A stretch of 64,000 bases of DNA from Pictodentalium vernedei (lineage: Eukaryota > Mollusca > Scaphopoda > Dentaliida > Dentaliidae): contig CM062297.1 in NCBI GenBank assembly GCA_031216915.1, positions 829,524,786 to 829,588,785 on the forward strand. The letters run 5' to 3'. The translations under genes and the position numbers were made by a program. The notes below the pieces were generated by a model. That model did not search any database and was not told the DNA's origin. It worked only from the letters and a program-made list of their open reading frames with translations. This document shows positions 32,331 to 42,664 of the stretch, piece by piece. Each line of letters starts with the position of its first letter. The first letter of the stretch is position 1.

Positions 32331-33079
32331 GTACAGCCTATATAGTATCCTCAGATAAGTATCCCATAAAAGGTATCCTCGATAGGTATCCTGGAATAAT
32401 ACAATACCAGGCCATGGGTATCCTCAAATACCGAGATGAGGCTAAGAGTCGTAGTAAATTATGCCTTTTTGAGGGATTTTTAATGGTCCTCATAACCTCA
32501 AAATTCAATGAGGCTATGAGGGATAATAAATGAGGACTCATTGAGGGCTTTTACAAAGCCCTCATGGCCTCATACGACAAAAAAGGGATTCCATAGCCAC
32601 AGGTGTTTTGCAAAATTATGGGATTCCATGAGATATGACGATTGGATATAGTCTTTTGTTATACACAAGGGAGATAACCCTGCATACAGATTATGGGAAA
32701 TCAAGCAATCTGATTGGTTAGTTATAATCTAGATGAATGAAACAACAAGAATACTTGGAATAGGGTCAGAACTAACAAGAACAGACCAGAAATTGCTAAA
32801 TATAGTAATAATAAGTAAAGCTGTTCCAGTTGATAGGCTTTTCTACGCGACTGGAGTATACTCTAGAATAAAGGAACATGGTCAGATAAACGATAACTAT
32901 TGCATATATAGATAGAAGCAGAGAATTCTGGAAGAATTCGAAATAATAAAAGTTGTCGGGTTGTTTGTGGTAATTATCTAGGGAAGTCGTTCCAGAAAAT
33001 ACTCCGATTCAATCGAACATACCCTCCGAACATACCCCGTCCCATTGTAGGCCTTAAGTAACATAGCAATCACGTGCTA

Positions 33080-33280
33080 CCATAGAAACCAAGATGGCGG
33101 CCTCCAGTATACAAAATGGACGACAGAAACACGTATCACCTTAACAACACGCGCTGCGCATGCGCACTAACACCACGTATCACTATAAGGATGACGTCAC
33201 AACATGGCCGCTCACGCGGGTTACCATGACAACACAACATGGCGGCATTAGGTCACGTGGCATGACGTCACTTCCGGGGC
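33080..33280. promoter_or_regulatory. Promoter-like motif cluster, right end of palindrome A
   Basis: Reverse complement of the left cluster: CAAGATGGCGGC, TGCGCATGCGCA, TGACGTCA and CACTTCCGG are all retained. The E-box here is TCACGTGG and the X-box-like GTTACCATGACAAC is retained. Confidence 0.58.
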
Positions 33281-33661
33281 CATGCACCGGGGTCCTGCCA
33301 ATGAGGACTCAAACATACGAGACATACTACTATCATTATTCTCCAATGTGATTTATTATATAAGCATGGACAAATATCAAGGGTATGAAAAGGAACTGGC
33401 TGCTTTCAGCAGTTTACCTTCTTTCCATTTTTTTATAACCCACTTTAAAACTCAATCTGCTCGATTCAGTATTCTACGTCCTGGAATTATGCGACGTACA
33501 ACGTGAATACTTTGAATGTGTGGTCTTTGTTAACTGGTTGGGTGCTGGAAGTCCACAGTTGGTCTTTATTCTTAAGTGCAGGCACCACAAGTTAAAGACT
33601 TCATATCCTGTGTCTGTGCTTCATATTATCCCCGAAATTAATTTATTTCATCTTAATGGAT

Positions 33662-33725
33662 TTGCCTTACTACAATGTATGGGAGAGTGCATTTTGGCAC
33701 TCTCCCCTAAATTGTAACAAGGCAA
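33662..33725. repeat. Hairpin
   Basis: Arms TTGCCTTACTACAAT and GGGAGAGTGC pair with complements ending at 33725; loop of about 5 nt. Confidence 0.65.
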
Positions 33726-34179
33726 AGACAAATGAACAAATTTAGATGACAAAAAATAATTCAGCACTCTACCAAGGCTTGTATTTTTATTAAATAAATG
33801 GTAAACTTGTTAGGAGAGAAAATCCCCTTTACTGATATGGAAAGGTTGAAATTCATTATAAGAGACCCATTATTCCTGTTGAATTTAAAGTAATTCGTCA
33901 TGTCTTTTATCTAAGACAAGTCAGATTTGGCCTTACCCAACTGGCATATAGTCACAACCCGCCGTAAGATTATGATGCCCCATCTAATTAACACAGACTA
34001 GCAAACGCGAGATAATTATAATCCGCCACACCCGATTTAAATGTGTGGAGTGAGAAATGATTGCCAGTGATCTAAAAGCCAATATAATCCGAAATAGGTC
34101 TAACATATGTTGGCATAAAGGTCAAGGTGTATGAGCGTGAATACTAGATGGAACAATGGTGAATTAAAAATTCGTTTGT
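33726..34179. other. No feature seen
   Basis: AT-rich, no supported element. Confidence 0.3.
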
Positions 34180-34527
34180 TTGCGGGGACACACAGTGTTA
34201 CGAGACAACATCCGCCTTTTAATTCATCGCCTTTCAAAACAATATATATTGGACACGAATACATATTATGCTAACGGGCCACTTCGGGGTGACAATATGA
34301 TGGATGTCCACAAAACAAGATGTAAGGAAAGGCCTGGCAGCATAAAAGTCTTTCGCTACCTGAAAAACCTACGATCAATGTGTGAGCCATTGCGACGGAG
34401 GTTGAGAAAAATATCTGTCACAGAATTAATGCTAGTTAATAACTGGTTGTATGAATATCCTCGAAGCTTTGATACAGTGCGTTCTGGCTGGGTGGACGGA
34501 GAAATGATGTCAGTTAAATCGAAGTGA
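34180..34527 (+). CDS. Unrecognised 115-residue open frame
   Basis: This is the longest frame in the only multi-kilobase stretch between the palindromic element A and retrotransposon copy 2 that is free of recognised repeats. It is basic (many R and K), has no signal peptide or membrane segment and matches no family I know. A frame of this size can occur by chance in 64 kb. There is no visible splice context, promoter or polyadenylation signal linking it to a gene. I list it only so that it can be tested. Confidence 0.12.
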   Translation: MRGHTVLRDNIRLLIHRLSKQYILDTNTYYANGPLRGDNMMDVHKTRCKERPGSIKVFRYLKNLRSMCEPLRRRLRKISVTELMLVNNWLYEYPRSFDTVRSGWVDGEMMSVKSK

Positions 34528-35316
34528 CAACAGAAATTAATTCGGTGTTTAAGACGTCGGTGAGGACGAACCTGAACCTTAACTTAACTCAATGTGTGGC
34601 AGCGGCATCTTGTTATACTTAGCGGCAGATTCAAGGTTAACCCGGAATAATCGATAGGATACAACAAGTGGGCATGGGCCCCAGTAAATGTACCAAACAA
34701 TGTACATATATATGTAATTTATGGACGTATCAGGTATGTAAGCAAAATTCTAGTTATTTTTTTTATACATGTAGATAATTTATTTTTAGTGAATCATACT
34801 CTGCATCTTTTTGATACCCAAAGTCATGGATGTCATTAGAAGACGGGCATCTCGAACACAAACTTGTACGGCGGTTTTAAGTCATACGTTCACATCAGTG
34901 TTTAGTCTGCAATTTCCGAGTGTCAGCTGCGCTACCAATGGTGCGTGCATCTCTCATCACAGGAACACTGAACCCCACCCCACCTCACCCCACCCCACCC
35001 AACCTCCTCCTTGAAAATGTATCTTTTTTAATCAGATTATCATTTGAGATTATTGAGTAGGAATACAAATCCCCAGAGCAGGGGCCTAGCTAAGGGGTGT
35101 AAGGGGTCTAACATCCCCAATATGTTTATCCGACCGGGATCTTTGCATCTGGATTAGAGCTTAGATATCGGCTAGCTGTTCTTAGTAAGCGTGTACTTTC
35201 TTACGAGACTAATTTGATTCTAGTATTTATTCGCGCACAGTTGGTTATATAAACTGGGCTCTATGGTACCAGATTCGGGCCTGTTGGGAGGCCATGGCGA
35301 CCATCTTGAAGTACTG
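34528..35316. other. No gene seen; C-rich tract and diverged element fragment
   Basis: CCCCACCCC-type tract at 34972-35002. From about 35079 the sequence CAGGGGCCTAGCTAAGG is a diverged relative of the 22002 fragment, followed at 35239 by GTTATATAAACTGGGCTCT, related to the 19393 units. Confidence 0.4.
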
Positions 35317-35820
35317 TGACAGAGCAAAGCCAGCCTAAATATAGGGGCAAGGAGCCTCATATATAAAGATACTGTAAGTTCAAAAGATATTCCGAATCAA
35401 GGCGAAAAGCCTGCGTGAATTTCATTTCTCTGTGAAGCTGGGCATGGAAAAAACACGCGTGGTGTATATCCAGCTTCAGGGCAGGGACCCAGGGGAGAAA
35501 CGGTATGTTAGATAAGGTCTAATCTCATTTAAGTTATAAAGTAGTCGCGAATCTTACAAGACGTAATCGGTTGGTGGTAGGATATCGTCACGGCCAATTG
35601 AGAAACGAGATTCTAAAAGATGAAAATGTCTGTCGTGTCGTCACCTGATCATTAGTATAGCAATGAGTGGCAGGAACGAATCGGTTCTCTCGACAAGTGA
35701 AATCACTGCTAAGTCACGCGCGAGATGACTTGTATTGATTCTGCCTCGATATACGCCATCTCCCACCGTTTTGGCAGATGGACAGATGAGCGTCTGTCCA
35801 CCTGACAGTTTAGGGTAAAA

Positions 35821-35832
35821 AGTATATATACC
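35821..35832 (+). promoter_or_regulatory. TATA-like element in 5' LTR of copy 2
   Basis: AGTATATATACC, conserved in all three LTRs. Palindrome B lies about 800 bp downstream, so transcripts from here would run into it. Confidence 0.55.
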
Positions 35833-36448
35833 TTGAAGAGCAGATCATTAGACACACACTTGGGTCACACACACGTTGGTGAAGTCCAGGGCAGGCGGAC
35901 TCTGTTTCCTGGCATAGGGGTACCTTCGATCACAAGACCCTTAAACGGCTGGAATCGCCAGACAGGGCATTCCACGATTGATTTAGCTTAAGGTTGATAG
36001 GCGGCTACAGTGCCAAATTCGTTGAGAAGGAAACCCAAGGTGAAACGTTAAAGTTTAGATTGTCGAGTAGCAGGTATCAGCCTGCAGTAGTCAGAAGTGT
36101 AGGTTAATTGTATTGTGCGTATTAACCCTTTGAAGTGTCAGACTGATTGCGTTGGGAGTAGTTTGTTTTGCTGTCGAAGCATCGTAATACCGACTGGAGA
36201 TCGGTGTGAGTGACAATTTCGCCCTAGCACAAAAAGGGGCATTTGTGAATCATGAATTGAACCAGGAACAGTGAACATTTCAATAGGACTTTCATGGAGG
36301 ACTTTCAAAAGGCACATAAGGTATGAGTAGACAATATCTGACCCAAATCAGAAGTACGATGGCTTTATAGACGACAAACATTGCTGGTCGGAACCCTCCG
36401 ACAGCCAGAGGTACAGTGACGCGCAGACGTTGACCTTTGAGCCTAAGC

Positions 36449-36580
36449 GGGTGAAGCTGTTATGGCGAGCTCACGGTAATAACATTTCAGATTTGTGAAG
36501 CTCTTATGGCGAGCTCTCCGTAATATAATTTCAGATTTGTGAAGCTCTTAGGGCGAGCTCACGGTAGTAACATTTCCAGT
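36449..36580 (+). repeat. Three LTR subrepeats
   Basis: Three direct copies of a 47-bp unit with GTGAAGCTCTTATGGCGAGC. The 3' LTR also has three (44706-44830); copy 1 has two. Confidence 0.75.
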
Positions 36581-36694
36581 GTGTAGACTATAGTGCCAGT
36601 ACAGGGCTATAGAATGACTATATAATTGTTGAGGATTATTTAACCCTAGTAGTATGTCATGTACCTTTGAGGGGTTAGTTGCAGGACCTCGGTG

Positions 36695-36900
36695 CAGGAC
36701 CTCGGAAGTGACGTCATGTCACGTGACCTAGTGGCGCCATGTTGTGTTGTCATGGTAACCCGCGTGAGCGGCCATGTTGTGACGTCATCTCCATAGTGAT
36801 ACGTGGTGTTAGTGCGCATGCGCAGCGCGTGTTGTTAAGGTGATACGAGCTTCCGTCGTCCATTTTGTATACTGGAAGCCGCCATCTTGGTTTCTATGGT
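36695..36900. promoter_or_regulatory. Promoter-like motif cluster, left end of palindrome B
   Basis: Same order as in palindrome A: CGGAAGTGACGTCA, TCACGTGA, GTTGTCATGGTAAC, TGACGTCA, TGCGCATGCGCA, GCCGCCATCTTG. All six are intact although A and B have diverged elsewhere. Confidence 0.6.
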
Positions 36901-37554
36901 AGCACGTGATTGCTATGTTACCTAAGGCCTACAATAGGATAGGGGTATGTTCGGTGTGTATGTTCGATTGAATCGGAGTAAATCTGATTACCACAAACAA
37001 CCCGACAATCCCCCAAATCACCAAAATCCACCCAAAATCACCGAAATTGATTTTATTTCCCCAATTGATCGGCTTAGCACGTAGTGCTATAGTACCGAGA
37101 CGGTATCGGGGGTGCATTCGACTGAAGTGGAGTAATGTTCTGGCTTAGAATTCTCCCAGAATCCCTTTTTGGATCTCTATCCCATGACGTTTTTCCCCTA
37201 TTAAGAATAGCACGTAGTGCTATAGGACAAATTTACCCAGAATTCTCTGCTTCTATCTATATATGCAATACTTTTCGTCTACCTGACCATGTTCCTTTAT
37301 CCTGGAGTATACTCCAGTTGCGTAGAAGAGCCTATTATTTGGAACAGCTTTGCTTATTATTACTATATTTAGCTATTCTAGTCTATTCTTGTTAGTTCTG
37401 ACCCTATTCCAAGTACTCTTGTTATTTCATTTATCTAGATCATTTATATAAATTATAACTAACCAATCAGATTGCTTGATTTCCCATAACCTGTATGCAG
37501 AGTTATCTCCCTTCTGTACAACAAAAGCCAATATCATTCCCAAAGCCAATATCA

Positions 37555-37745
37555 TTCCCAAAGCCAATAAGCTATCGAGCAGTTACTGATAAGTCATTGC
37601 TCGAACGACTCGAAGCCCATCGAGCAAATAAGCCTAAGAGCAATTGCTCCATGAGCAATTGCTCGAACGACTCGAAGCTCATCGAGGAAATGAGCTATCG
37701 AGCAATTGCTCGTTCGAGTGACTCCTCGAACGACTCTTCGACTCA
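37555..37745. repeat. GAGCAATTGCTC array in palindrome B left arm
   Basis: Repeated CGAGCAATTGCTCGA-type words and ACGACTCGAAGC spacers; each word is itself palindromic, so the array can fold within one arm as well as between arms. Confidence 0.7.
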
Positions 37746-38094
37746 TTTCAGTATTTGAGGATACCTATGACATGGCTACGTATCAGTTGAGGATACCTTT
37801 TGAGGATACTAAATTGAGGATACCTGGTATTGTTGGAGGATACCTGTTGTAGAAACCTTTCATCTGTGTACTTCTGTTATTCGGCCCCATATCTCATCCA
37901 TAACTCAGTCTCGACTATAACATTGATCAAGGTTGAATCAGATGTCTCCTGTATACATATAAGGCATTCCGTAAGTGGCCAGTCCGTAAAATTTGGATTC
38001 CGTGTTTTTACATCGACACTCGAGGAATCCAAATTTTACGGACTGGGCCACTTACGGAATGCCTTATATGACATAGGTATCCTCAAATACTGAA

Positions 38095-38470
38095 ATGAGT
38101 CGAAGAGTCGTTCGAGGAGTCACTCGAACGAGCAATTGCTCGTTGGCTCATTTGCTCGATGGGATTCGAGTCGTTCGAGCAATGACTTTTCAGTAACTGC
38201 TCGATGGCTTATAAGGGATATTTGGGATAGGTATGTCTTGTGGTACAGGTAATAGTATCCTCAGATAAGTATCCTCTAAAAGGTATCCTCGATAGGTATC
38301 CTCAAATAATACAATACCCGGGCCATAGGTATCCTCAAATACTGAAATGAGTCTAAGAGTCGTTCGAGGAGTCACTCGAACGAGCAATTACTCGATAGCT
38401 CATTTGCTCGATGAGCTTCGAGTCAATCGAGCAATGACTTATCAGTAACTGCTCGATAGCTTATTGGCTT
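38095..38470. repeat. Doubled GAGCAATTGCTC array in palindrome B right arm
   Basis: Two copies of the array separated by GGTATCCTC repeats (38250-38340), against one in the left arm. Confidence 0.7.
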
Positions 38471-39119
38471 TGGGAATGATATTGGCTTTGGGAATGATAT
38501 TGGCTTTTGTTGTACAGAAGGGAGATAACTCTGCATACAGGTTATGGGAAATCAAGCAATCTGATTGGTTAGTTATAATTTATATAAATGATCTAGATAA
38601 ATGAAATAACAAGAGTACTTGGAATAGGGTCAGAACTAACAAGAATAGACTAGAATAGCTAAATATAGTAATAATAAGCAAAACTGTTCCAAATAATAGG
38701 CTCTTCTACGCAACTGGAGTATACTCCAGGATAAAGGAACATGGTCAGGTAGACGAAAAGTATTGCATATATAGATAGAAGCAGAGAATTCTGGGTAAAT
38801 TTGTCCTATAGCACTGCGTGCTATTCTTAATAGGGGAAAAACGTCATGGGATAGAGATCCAAAAAGGGATTCTGGGAGAATTCTAAGCCAGAACATTACT
38901 CCACTTCAGTCGAATGCACCCCCGATACCCTCTCGGTACTATAGCACTACGTGCTAAGCCGATCAATAAAGTCAATTTCGGTGATTTTGGGTGGATTTTG
39001 GTGATTTGGGGGATTGTCGGGTTGTTTGTGGTAATCAGATTTACTCCTATTCAATCGAACATACACACCGAACATACCCCTATCCTATTGTAGGCCTTAG
39101 GTAACATAGCAATCATGTG

Positions 39120-39325
39120 CTACCATAGAAACCAAGATGGCGGCTTCCAGTATACAAAATGGACGACGGAAGCTCGTATCACCTTAACAACACGCGCTGC
39201 GCATGCGCACTCACATCACGTATCACTATGGAGATGACGTCACAACATGGCCGCTCACGCGGGTTACCATAACAACACAACATGGCGCCACTAGGTCACG
39301 TGACATGACGTCACTTCCGAGGTCC
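39120..39325. promoter_or_regulatory. Promoter-like motif cluster, right end of palindrome B
   Basis: Mirror of the left cluster: CAAGATGGCGGC, TGCGCATGCGCA, TGACGTCA, GTTACCATAACAAC, TCACGTGA and TGACGTCACTTCCG. Confidence 0.58.
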
Positions 39326-39729
39326 TGCACCGAGGTCCTGCAAGTAACCCCTCAAAAGTACATGACATACTACTAACCCTAGCAACCCATTTTCTGTGAA
39401 AAGAATCGAATTGTTGATTGTTGAAATATTGAAACGGCTTTATTTTTATGTGTAAATAAAAGAATCGTTATTACTTTAAATCATTCTTTCCATTACACAG
39501 CCTGAAGTGAGTAGGAATCACACGTAACGGAAATCGAACCTACCTTAGACCAATATGGCAGAGGAGAAACGAAATCACAGCGCCGGTCGAACTCAGCTCC
39601 CAGCGCCGAGTTCGCGGCACTAGGTTTCCGACTCTCCACGTCGGTCTAATTTCCCCGCAATTTCATCAGCGGGACTAAATAACCCCACGTCAGCCCAGGC
39701 CTTACGGGGCCTCAGGTGTCCTGACATGG

Positions 39730-39746
39730 TTGGCGAGCGCTAACCA
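39730..39746 (+). other. Primer-binding-site candidate, copy 2
   Basis: TGGCGAGCGCTAACCAG starts within a few bases of the LTR end and matches copy 1. The primer tRNA is not identified. Confidence 0.5.
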
Positions 39747-40052
39747 GGGTATTTCTAAAAGGTAAAAAATGGCTATATGGAAATTTTGTTTTATTTTAAC
39801 GGCGGTTCTATTTATGTTTTGACGCGTTCGGTCAGCTGATGCCGTTCAAGGATTTAATATCGCAATACAGTAGTCCCCAAGAGGATACTTAGTAGCCACT
39901 CTAACTGCGGTAGGTTTCAGAATATTTGGGGCGTTTAATTACGTTAAATTACACAGGTAAATTAGGATTAATTGCCATATTTTTTCTTTCTTTCTTTCTT
40001 TTCCTTCTTCATTCTTTCTGACGAGTGTTGAAGATAGAAAGAAAAAATCAAA

Positions 40053-40359
40053 ATGGATGTTGTTACACCCCTCGTCCAACTGGTATCATTAGGCAAGGAA
40101 ATGGGGCTTGAGGGGGCCGAACTTCAGAAGTTTGCTAAAGATGAGCAGAAACGTGAAGCCAAGGAAATTGCCTTACGTAATGAGGTGAGGGAGAGAGAAG
40201 CCCAATTGAAAAGAGAGCGTGAGAAAGACGCAAGAGAGGCGAGGGAGATAGAAGCCCAATTAGAACGAGAGCGTGAGAAAGACGCAAGAGAGGAGAGGGA
40301 AAGGAAGCCCAATTAGATAGGGAGGCAAAAGAAAGAGAGATTGAATTAGCAAATGAGGC

Positions 40360-40435
<76 letters not shown>

Positions 40436-41160
40436 AGCTCAATTAGCAAGGGAGGCAAGGGAGGCAGAACGAGACCTCGAACAACAGAGGCACGAGAGAG
40501 AATTAGAGCTCCTCAGAGCAAGGGCCGATGTGGAGAATGAAAGTCGGCGCTCAGGGGATGGGGGTGCAGTGGTAGCAATTCATGCCCCACGCCCCCACCT
40601 CGCTCATTTTAATGAAAACACAGATGACTTGGACTCGTACTTAGAGAGGTTCGAGCGTTTTGCCTCCAGTCAAATGTGGCCAGAAGACACATGGGCTATG
40701 TGCTTGAGCCCTTTGTTGTCAGGTAAAGCCCTCGAGGTTTATACCAGTATGCCTCCTGCACTTCTTAACGACTACGGTGAGCTGAAGAATGCCATCCTTC
40801 GCAGATACCAGCTCACTGAAGAAGAATTCCGGACCAAGTTCCGAGAAATTAAGCAGGAGAAGGGAGAAATAGTACCTCAGTATTTTGCCCGTGCAAGGCG
40901 GTACTTTGACCGCTGGACTGATCTCGCAGAAGTGAAGGAGTCATATGGAGCCCTGCGATTTCTATTTCTCCGGGAGCAGTTTTTAACTACATGCTCCAAG
41001 GAGTTGGGCCTGTTCATCAAGAAAAGGGGTCCGCCCACCTATGATGAGATGGCAACTGTGGCAGAATGCTACATCGAGGCCCACGGTGGGAGTGTAAACG
41101 CACCCAAATCGGCTAGGGGTGGGGCAAACGGGTTGGCAATGGCACCCGTAAGTCTACACC
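40053..41160 (+). pseudogene. gag: Gag, copy 2 (broken)
   Basis: The start at 40053 opens MDVVTPLVQLVSLG, identical in style to copy 1. A 1-bp change near 40300 shifts the frame and leads to a stop at 40316. A GA-repeat expansion (40360-40434) lies between this and the resumed frame, which continues as REAQLAREAREAE and then the capsid-like domain (FNENTDDLDSYLERF, YQLTEEEFRTKF, TCSKELGLFIKKRG) to about 41140. A C run at 41160-41171 then displaces the frame, so the zinc knuckle lies in a different frame. Only fragments could be made. Confidence 0.83.
40360..40434 (+). repeat. (GA)n microsatellite within gag
   Basis: About 37 GA units replace part of the charged coiled-coil coding sequence, which in copy 1 is an AGAGAGAAG-rich repeat that could seed it. 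Confidence 0.9.
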
Positions 41161-41227
41161 ACCCCCCCCCCCCAATCCACCTGGGGCACACGGCAGCCGG
41201 AAGGGGGGCACTCCCAAGGACACCACT

Positions 41228-41269
41228 TGTTTTATCTGCAACAAGCGGGGTCATATTGCCAGGGACTGC
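41228..41269 (+). pseudogene. CCHC zinc knuckle, copy 2
   Basis: This segment reads CX2CX4HX4C with CNKRGHIARDC, all four metal ligands intact. It is out of frame with the preceding gag but in frame with the protease frame that follows. Confidence 0.75.
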
Positions 41270-41521
41270 TGGCAGAAGCAGGTTAGGACCACTGGGAACT
41301 CTAGACCACCCCAGCAGGGGGCCGGGGGTACAGCGCAAAAGGGGAGAAGAGACCCCTCCCCGAAGGACTGGAGGCGGAGGAGTGGCGAGAGGCCAGGGAA
41401 CAACAGGCAAACTGCAGCGCTGTGCCAAACCATAGGCCCAGAAAGCAGCCCTCTCCGCGACTGCATCCAGGAGGGACAGCTTAGGCTGGAAGGCGGGGAG
41501 GTTGTCCCGATAATAAGTGGC

Positions 41522-42664
41522 ATGTGTGAGAGGCTCACAACTTCGCAGGAGAAGGTTAATATGCCAGTGTACCAAGGGTACGTGGGACAAAGGGAGATCC
41601 GTCTGCTCCGGGATTCTGGGTGCTCCTCTGCAACGGTTAGAAGGCAACTCGTTGACGACAAGCAATTGTTGGGTCGTGACCATTTGTGTATTTTGATAGA
41701 TGGGACCGTTAGAAGGTTCCCCATCGCGAGGATAACTGTGGATACCCCATTTTATTGTGGCGATGTGGAAGCCATGTGCATTGAATCGCCTGTCTATGAC
41801 CTGGTCATAGGTAATATCCCAGGGGTGAGGGCAAACCCTGATAAGTTGTGGTCCAGGGATAGGGGGCCGAATGGGAGCACAGCTAAGGCAAAGGAAGTTC
41901 AAGTCGGTGGGCAAGGACCCCCGGCGGTTGCACTCGGTAAAGTACCGAGTAAGGAAGGGAAGGTTCCCAGGGGGAACCAATCCGATTGTCCAGGGGATGG
42001 CCCCTACACGACGAAATGTCGAAAAGTTTCAGGAGGGACGTCTCCTGTCCAATTAGGGAGTAGGGGCTGCAGGCGGTCCAGGCTAAACGCCAAACAGCGA
42101 GGGAACCCAATGGGGTCATTGGGGAAAGACCCTCAAACAAATTTTTGTGGGGGAGTTGAGCGCCCCAAGAAGTCGGTGTCACCCGTGTGGAGAGGGGAGG
42201 CCAGACCCACGCAAATGGCTGGGCAAACTTCCCCAGAATTGAGAGGGCACGGGTCAACACAAGTTGAGGGTATTAAAGTGGATGGGACCGCTAAGGTGGG
42301 CGCCCAGGGGGCCGCGGAAAGGGTCCACAAACCAAAGGAGAAACATCCTAGGTGGCGGAGACCACGCAGTGAGTGCCGGGGGCGCACAGCGCCCAAGGTG
42401 CGCAAGAAGTCGTCGCAATGGACCGGGGGGTCGACGGCACAAGGGCCAAGGGCGGCCAGTGTCGTTCGAACGAAGGTAATCGCCGGGACGAGTGAGCCTG
42501 GGGGATTTAGCGCCAAGGGAAGCTCTTGTGAATGCGACAATGACAGGGTATGGGGACCCTGGTGGAATACCCGAAGAAATAACGGAGCGAGAAGTAGGGG
42601 TGTGTCAAGGGTTACCCAAGGGGATACTGGGAACCGGGCCCCTACCAATGGTCGGTGGTTATAA
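41522..42664 (+). pseudogene. Aspartic protease region, copy 2
   Basis: It begins MCERLTTSQEKV; LLRDSGCSSATVRRQL carries the retropepsin active-site DSG, and ESPVYDLVIGNIPGVR the later conserved strand. Retropepsins cut Gag into mature particle proteins. Beyond about 41850 the sequence is a basic, low-complexity tail shared with copy 1 and not recognised; the frame ends at NRAPTNGRWL. An intact element would continue into reverse transcriptase here, but nothing like it is present. Confidence 0.72.

Larger units (their letters stand above)
29348..33330. mobile_element. Palindrome A: 3,983-bp foldback element, 8-bp TSD
   Basis: Inverted ends GTAGTATGTCTCGTATG are exact. Flanks are CATCATTA (29340-29347) and TATCATTA (33331-33338), an 8-bp target duplication with one mismatch. 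The two halves are reverse complements over nearly the whole length, meeting near 31370-31580. The left arm holds three tandem copies of a 210-bp unit where the right arm has one; the right arm holds about three copies of a unit present once on the left. No long frame has a domain; the 60-90 residue frames occur in mirror pairs. The 8-bp TSD suggests hAT-like mobilisation, but P-like or Zisupton-like elements also make 8-bp TSDs. Confidence 0.9.
36649..39373. mobile_element. Palindrome B: 2,725-bp foldback element inside the LTR, TSD TAACCCTA
   Basis: Exact 8-bp duplication TAACCCTA (36641-36648, 39374-39381); the uninterrupted 3' LTR shows the single site. Ends GTAGTATGTCATGTAC are inverted copies. 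The halves pair over most of their length with a central loop near 38002-38024. The terminal 350 bp match palindrome A; the interior differs and contains arrays of GAGCAATTGCTC and GAGGATACC motifs. The left stretch 37800-37955 has no partner, and the right arm has the GAGCAATT array twice. No coding capacity. It inserted after the retrotransposon. Confidence 0.93.
35317..39726 (+). repeat. 5' LTR of copy 2, split by palindrome B
   Basis: LTR sequence 35317-36648 plus 39374-39726 totals about 1,677 bp after removing the insertion and one TSD copy, matching the 1,679-bp 3' LTR. It starts TGACAGAGC (TGTCAGAGC in the other LTR) and ends CCTGACA. TATA-like AGTATATATACC at 35821-35832 and AATAAA at 39455-39460. 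Confidence 0.9.

Noticed and set aside
29833-32541. Mirror-image frames of 60-90 residues in palindrome A
   Set aside because: The same peptides are read from both arms on opposite strands because the arms are inverted copies; they have no start context, domain or conservation beyond the DNA.
34180-34527. The 115-residue frame as a host gene
   Set aside because: Kept only as a very low confidence entry because no domain, splice site or promoter supports it and its length is within chance for the window.
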